Positions 60,845 to 64,000 of a DNA stretch of 64,000 nt are shown here, in pieces. The notes beneath the pieces were generated by a model. It was given only the letters and a program-made list of their open reading frames with translations. It did no database searches and was not told where the DNA came from. The translations under genes and the position numbers were made by a program. The stretch covers positions 496,001 through 560,000 of the forward strand of contig JAREIK010002440.1 of the NCBI GenBank assembly GCA_029783825.1. The letters are read 5' to 3'. The DNA is from Sapria himalayana. Lineage: Eukaryota > Streptophyta > Magnoliopsida > Malpighiales > Rafflesiaceae. How positions within the stretch are numbered: position 1 is the first letter of the stretch; each line of letters opens with the position of its first letter.

Positions 60845-61310
60845 ATTCATCCCATGTTCATTTGGAGTACTCTATTCTAATTTTCCATTTAAAACCTATC
60901 TAAAATTTCTTAAACATAATTCAATTGAGATATAAAAATTCTAACAACAAATTGCACTACTTCAATATCAAAAAAAATGCATTATTCCATGATTAGACAT
61001 ATTAAATTCAACTATCATTGAATTCTTAAAATTTTTAAACATAACATCATCATTTCTAGTTAAAATAAGATAATCAACATATAAGCACATGAAAAGCATT
61101 TTTTTAGCATCTCAAATTTTAACAAAAAGAGTATGCTCACTGGACACTTTTGAGAATCTATCTTAAAAAATAGGCATCAATATGTCAATACCAAGCCTTT
61201 TGTCATGGAATTTGTCTTTATGCTAAGCTTTTATTCACCACTTAGGTAGCTGACTCTTTGGATATTGCTAAGTCAACTTCTTACTTGCCTTGCAAGTGAT
61301 ACTCAACTTA
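60845..61310 (-). pseudogene. Ty1/copia RT relic
   Basis: The minus strand reads, over two frames, QKAWY*HIDAYF, SSEHTLFVKI, MLFMCLYVDYLILTRND (family CLYVDDLI.TGN), VEFNMSNHGIMHFF, VQFVVRIFISQ, NYV*EILDRF. The YVDD motif has become YVDY. Truncated on both sides and cut by the gypsy LTR at 61319. Confidence 0.8.
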
Positions 61311-61417
61311 TACCAACATGTTAGAACAATGAGAATCAAAAAGAACTAAAGAAAAAAAAATTTAGTATTCAAGAAAGAAGTTTACAACTTGATTATTTTC
61401 AAATGAGGTCACCTTCT

Positions 61418-61425
61418 CTTTTATA
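61418..61425 (-). promoter_or_regulatory. TATA box of the gypsy LTR
   Basis: TATAAAAG on the minus strand within GATATGTATAAAAGAGAAGG, about 235 bp into the LTR. Predicts the start of R near 61390. Confidence 0.6.
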
Positions 61426-61445
61426 CATATCAAAGAAAGTGTCTA

Positions 61446-61572
61446 GAACCCTGGAAGATTCTCAACACTTTATAATAAACTAGAGCCTTAGAAGGTTCTA
61501 GATATTTTAATCCTCTAGAAACTTCTATACTTTACTTAGAAAGGAAGGTCTCTCCATACTTCTAGAAGCTTC
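61446..61572 (-). promoter_or_regulatory. Cluster of heat-shock-element-like motifs in the gypsy LTR U3
   Basis: Perfect GAAnnTTC pairs at 61454-61461, 61491-61498, 61518-61525 and 61565-61572. The last extends to TTCTAGAAGCTTC at 61560-61572, a perfect triple nTTCnnGAAnnTTCn as bound by trimeric heat shock factor. Another GAA lies at 61446-61448. All are 20-155 bp upstream of the TATA box in the sense of the element, the position expected of a promoter control region. Confidence 0.55.
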
Positions 61573-61654
61573 TCGCCTCCATATATAAATTCCTTATGAG
61601 TTATTTATCTTTATTTGATGTAGAGAGGGCCCCTCCATAAGAGCTAGTTTGACA

Positions 61655-64000
61655 TTCTCTCCCATCAATGACATAGACATCATTGTCGATTCTTCTACCC
61701 AAAACTACTTAATTTATTCTTGGATCTACCACAATGCCATTACTAGCTCTAGTTGGCTTTACTTTCTGGTAGTCCTTTTTATTTCACTAAGTACCCATTA
61801 TATGATTGAAATATTTTCTTTCTCATATTCTAATCTATGATGTTAAATCCACCAACTTGTCATAAGATATCACTACTAATGTTGGTGTGCTCTTAGAAAT
61901 CCCTCATCCTAGATCCTCTTTATCTTCATAATTAGGCTTGATATTACTAATATGAAAGAAAGAATAAATCTTTAGCATTGGTGGTAGCTCAACCTTGTAT
62001 GATACCTTACCAATTCATCCCAATATGGAAAATGACCATTCATACTTTCTTACAAGTACTTTATGTACCTTTCAAAAGTACTAGAATTATTGTGGTATGA
62101 GCTAGATAAGAATTATGTCCCCAACTTAGAATTCAACATGTCTTTTCTTCTTGGTAGCCTATTTTTTTATCTTTCTAGTAGTCTTCTCCAAGTATGAGCA
62201 TGCAATATCAGTATGCTCATATAATCCCTTAGCAAGTTTGTAGGCTACTAGACTTTTCCCTATACACCCTCTTGTTAGGTGTGAGGAGTCATTAGTTACT
62301 GCCCCATTATTATCTCAGATGGACTTCTCTTAGTTACTTCAATTGTGATGTATGTAATAAAAGAACTATGCCACATCTAGTAGTTTTTTCCAATCATTCT
62401 GATTAGCACTCATAAAGTACCTCAAATATAACTTTAGTAATGCATTTACCCATTTTATCTGCCTATCAATTTGAGGGTGAAAGCTAGTAGAGAAGTGGAG
62501 CATCATACCCATGAGTTTTAAGAGTTCCATCCAAAACTAGTATAGAAGTGGAGCATCGTACCCATGAGTTAAACATGGATCATGATCACTTATAATGAAT
62601 TTTGCTAGGTCACCATATTCTTGAGGAATAACCCAGTTGTCTCCTCTCCCAAGTAATTTTTAGGGGTTGTTATAAAAATAACATATTTTGAGAAATGATC
62701 AACCACGGCTATGATTGACTCATATCCATCAGACTTGGGTAAGCCAATTATGAAGTCCATGTTGATGCTTTCCCAAGGCTGCTCCACTATTAATATTGGC
62801 TCCAATAATCCACTAGGATGACATTATTCCACTTTTTACTATTGGCATGCAAGATAATTCTTCACATAGGTCTTTACATCATCTTGTATTTGTGGCTAAT
62901 AGTAGATGAATTCTAGTAAGGCTCTCATGCATTGTTGTCTAGGGTGACTCACTTATTTGGAGTCATAACACTCCATGATGAGGCCCTTTATTATGCTTCT
63001 ATACATAGGTATGTAAAATTATTTTTCTTTTTTGTATAATAGATCATCCTCTATTCAAAATCTTTGCATCTTTTTCTCATGAGCAAAGGAAATGAAACAA
63101 TTTGTGACTGAATCATGCTGCAACCCCTTATTTATGATAATAATTATCTCTCCCTGGGAATGACTAGTCATTGATGCTAACACTACTTAGTAAATTACTG
63201 CATCAACCACATGATTAGTGATGCTTAGCCTACACTCCAATATATTTTCAAACCCAGCTAAGAAGTCTTGCAACCTTGCTTGCCCAGAGCTTAATTTCTT
63301 CTAGTTCTGAAAGTAGCTAGTAGTAATGTTGTCCATCTTTACTATGAAATGCCCTAATAGATAGAGTCTCCATATCCACAAGAAATGGATGATCACTATC
63401 ATCTCCTTCTCTTAGACTATCTATTGCTTCTCAATATCATTTAGCTTGTGGCTTTCAAAAGCTATGAAACATCTCTTCTACATAAGAACCGCTCCAATAG
63501 TAAAATCAGAAGAAATAGTGTGTATCTCAAATATCTTGGTGTGGTCGAGTAGTGGCAACACATGCTCCTCCATTATAGCCTTCTTCAATTCTTCAAAGAC
63601 TTGTTAGTACATTTCATTTCATGTTCATGCATTACTCTATTTGAGAAGATTCATCAATAAAACTATTTTTATTAAATACCCTTTGATGAATTGATGGCAG
63701 TAGTTAACTAGGCCTAGAAAGACATTAATTGTAATGCCTTAATTAGGAAATCTTATTCCTGGTTAGCCTTGATCTCTTCCTCATCCATCTTGAGCTTCTT
63801 ATCTTTCATGCGATGTCCTAGGAATCCAACTTCTTCTAAAGCAAAAGAAACTTTCTCTCTCTTCACGTTTAGTTTATTCTAACTTAATAGCCAAAATACC
63901 TTCCTTAGATTATCAACATATTTTTCCAAGGTGCTACTATATATAATAATACCATCTAGTTATATCACAATGAACTTATCTAAAAAATGGTAGAATATAT
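61655..64000 (-). pseudogene. Ty3/gypsy pol (RT, RNase H, integrase, chromodomain-like end), broken and partial
   Basis: Runs in from beyond the window. RT near 63960-63800: FLDKFIVI*LDGIIIYSSTLEKYV, where the family has YLDDIIIYS, so the catalytic YLDD is destroyed; then KREKVSFALEEVGFLGH. RNase H pieces near 63520-63440 (ESHKLNDIEK-like). Integrase: zinc region KTYVKNYLACQ (near 62850), core PWESINMDFIIGLPKSDGYE with AVVDHFSKY (62805-62605), ISDHDP (near 62580), and IDRQIKWVN where the third catalytic Glu is replaced. A stretch of about 53 bp is duplicated at 62488-62570. The C-terminal part reads GKVSYKVELPPMLKI...FFHISNIKPNYEDKEDLG (about 62000-61890), then a chromodomain-like MALW.IQE.IK.F remnant. 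Many stops. Confidence 0.88.

Larger units (their letters stand above)
61319..61654 (-). repeat. Ty3/gypsy 3' LTR (336 bp)
   Basis: Minus strand: begins TGTCAAACTAGCTC right after a purine-rich GATGGGAGAGAA (61655-61666), ends GTTCTAACA. It lies downstream of the gypsy pol at 61655-64000. The partner LTR is beyond the window, so the length rests on the terminal TGT...ACA and the purine tract. Confidence 0.7.

Noticed and set aside
60562..60903. 113-codon plus-strand ORF
   Set aside because: Overlaps the duplicated block and the antisense of a copia RT relic; no family features.
1..64000. tRNA, rRNA or other standard RNA genes
   Set aside because: I looked for cloverleaf-like and rRNA-like stretches by eye and found none convincing; a tRNAscan or Rfam search would be decisive.

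Overview
The window looks like nuclear DNA of a flowering plant. It is strongly AT-rich and made almost entirely of nested, decayed transposable elements of plant type: hAT, CACTA with TNP2 transposase, Mutator-like MITE, Ty1/copia and Ty3/gypsy. The only intact gene I can find is a plant-type UDP-glucose 6-dehydrogenase (20981-22423, minus strand). I cannot tell monocot from dicot.

Layout. (1) 400-3807 is a complete but dead hAT transposon with terminal repeats and a decayed 8-bp target duplication. (2) 5.4-10.6 kb, 10.8-17.2 kb and 17.2-19.6 kb hold three copies (A, C, B) of one CACTA family. A and C are on the plus strand, B on the minus strand. C and B meet at a short palindrome at 17200-17229. 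Two small hAT-family MITEs (14503-14913 and 15124-15691) interrupt the transposase of copy C, each with a clear 8-bp duplication. (3) 20.7-23.2 kb is the UGD gene: a TATA box, a predicted 5'UTR intron, several upstream start codons and an intronless 480-codon CDS. (4) 24321-24881 is a Mutator-like MITE with arms of about 230 bp and a 9-bp duplication. (5) 27036-44237 is best read as one 17.2-kb CACTA element: perfect CACTACAAGAAAA ends, TAT duplication, and similar subterminal repeats at both ends. It carries a nested copia element (27537-32547, duplication CTAAT), minisatellites, a solo LTR (36108-36600, duplication CATGG), a copia RNase H relic, and fragments of a host gene on the minus strand. 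I recognise those fragments as Enhancer-of-polycomb-like (EPL1-type), with one 51-bp exon present three times. (6) 44.2-61 kb holds diverged duplicated blocks with a degenerate repeat of about 57 bp. The second block is interrupted by a 6.4-kb gypsy element (53518-59917, duplication AATAA), whose 3' LTR was itself hit by two solo LTRs. (7) 60.84-61.31 kb is a copia RT relic. From 61319 to the window end is the 3' part of another gypsy element on the minus strand; its LTR has a cluster of heat-shock-element-like motifs just upstream of a TATA box.

Order of events readable from nesting: the two MITEs are younger than CACTA copy C; the copia element and one solo LTR are younger than the 17-kb CACTA element; the gypsy element is younger than the block duplication, and the two solo LTRs in it are younger still. 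UGD is the only gene likely to work and lies as an island of about 2.5 kb in this sea of elements. The most unusual features are the EPL1-type exons inside the CACTA element, the heat-shock-like motifs in the gypsy LTR, and a hairpin kept by compensatory changes in the solo-LTR family. Everything here was read by eye without database searches.
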